A stretch of DNA of 5,959 nucleotides from assembly GCA_030666035.1 (NCBI GenBank), contig DAOUYQ010000058.1, forward strand, positions 1 through 5,959, read 5' to 3'. The notes beneath the pieces were generated by a model that was not told where the DNA came from, searched no databases, and saw only the letters and a program-made list of their open reading frames with translations. A program made the position numbers and the translations under genes. This DNA is from Microcaldota archaeon (GTDB taxonomy: Archaea; Micrarchaeota; Micrarchaeia; Anstonellales; Bilamarchaeaceae). Shown one piece after another: positions 5,460-5,959 of the stretch (the first letter of the stretch is position 1; each line of letters opens with the position of its first letter).

Positions 5460-5959
5460 TTATATCTTCGAGCGGTCAACATTGGCTGATTCCAGGAAAT
5501 AATGCAGGGTATATGCTGCTGCAAAGGCCCCTGCTGCCAAAAAGCTCACTTCAACATATCCAAGGTAAGAAAGGCAGAGTGAATAAATGAGTGTAGAAAA
5601 TGCCATTGCAATCAGGCTGTGGAAAGGTGGCTTGGAGGGGTTAATAAAATCAAAGAGGACCAGGAAGGCCAGGAGGATTGCCACAATTATCGGGAGCAGC
5701 AGGCTGCATGCAGCAAAATTAAGATAATAACATATCGTCGGGGCCATCAGGAAAGTGTATGCAACAAGAAATGCGCCCATTAGCAGAATCAAAATGCGCA
5801 GGTATTTCCAAAAAGGGCGAAAGAGGCGGTCGATATCGGGAAGCGCAAAGCCCAGCAAGATACTGAATGCACAGATAATAATTGTTTGGGGTGCTGCACC
5901 CTGGAAAGCAAGGCCCAGGGAAAAAAGCACGATAAATGCAGCTGCCACAACTATTTTGG
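5460..5959 (-). CDS. Membrane protein resembling the YdjM/DUF457 metal-dependent hydrolase family (5' end off window)
   Basis: At least 162 residues, very hydrophobic, with about six membrane segments. A loop carries ALPDIDRLF (residues 35-43 counted from GTG at 5948), like the LLPDIDH signature of YdjM/DUF457 membrane proteins. A later PPFHSLIA (107-114) aligns with their RGFTHSLL motif, and LHYFLES (148-154) with their final HLLLD motif. Several metal-ligand positions are therefore changed. No stop interrupts the frame between GTG 5948 and the window edge, and the family normally has a Thr-His a few residues before the first membrane segment, so the true start is probably just outside; GTG 5948 is the alternative. 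The function of the family is poorly known. The family call is moderate; that it is a membrane protein gene is much surer. Confidence 0.6.
   Translation of the reverse strand, partial: KIVVAAAFIVLFSLGLAFQGAAPQTIIICAFSILLGFALPDIDRLFRPFWKYLRILILLMGAFLVAYTFLMAPTICYYLNFAACSLLLPIIVAILLAFLVLFDFINPSKPPFHSLIAMAFSTLIYSLCLSYLGYVEVSFLAAGAFAAAYTLHYFLESANVDRSKI

Overview
The window looks archaeal. It carries a group II chaperonin (thermosome) gene, class 1B dihydroorotate dehydrogenase genes (pyrD, pyrK), TATA/box A elements about 25 bp upstream of start codons, purine-rich GGTGA or GGAG ribosome-binding sites at internal starts, oligo-T stretches where terminators are expected, and what appears to be the first 30 codons of an archaeal CTP-type riboflavin kinase. 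Compact spacing, a TTG start and overlapping genes fit a small-genome lineage. The exact phylum cannot be read from the sequence; a DPANN-like archaeon is only a guess.

Layout. At the left edge, the 5' end of a minus-strand gene (probably ribK, starting at 91) diverges from a plus-strand polytopic membrane protein (153-887). One TATA-like element at 115-123 sits between them and may serve both. The membrane protein gene converges on trxB, and the two stop codons share the palindrome CTAG (884-887). On the minus strand, in transcription order, pyrD (from 3499), pyrK (from 2595) and trxB (from 1789) form a tightly overlapping operon behind a promoter at about 3519-3528. Upstream of that promoter, 3503-3720 is non-coding. 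It holds a perfect 16-bp palindrome, four back-to-back hairpins with 9-10 bp stems and 4-nt loops, and oligo-T tracts that probably end the thermosome transcript. The thermosome gene (3721-5358, minus) has its own TATA box at 5419-5426. The right edge holds most of a minus-strand membrane protein resembling the YdjM/DUF457 family.

How the genes work together. PyrD and PyrK form the flavin/iron-sulfur complex that oxidises dihydroorotate to orotate in pyrimidine synthesis and passes electrons to NAD+. TrxB, translated from the same message, is an NADPH-dependent flavoprotein that reduces thioredoxin-like proteins. The thermosome is the cytosolic folding chamber. The most unusual part is the hairpin cluster at 3581-3680. 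Its four units form two related pairs, differences between pair members are largely compensatory within stems, and every loop reads G-A-N-A on the plus strand.
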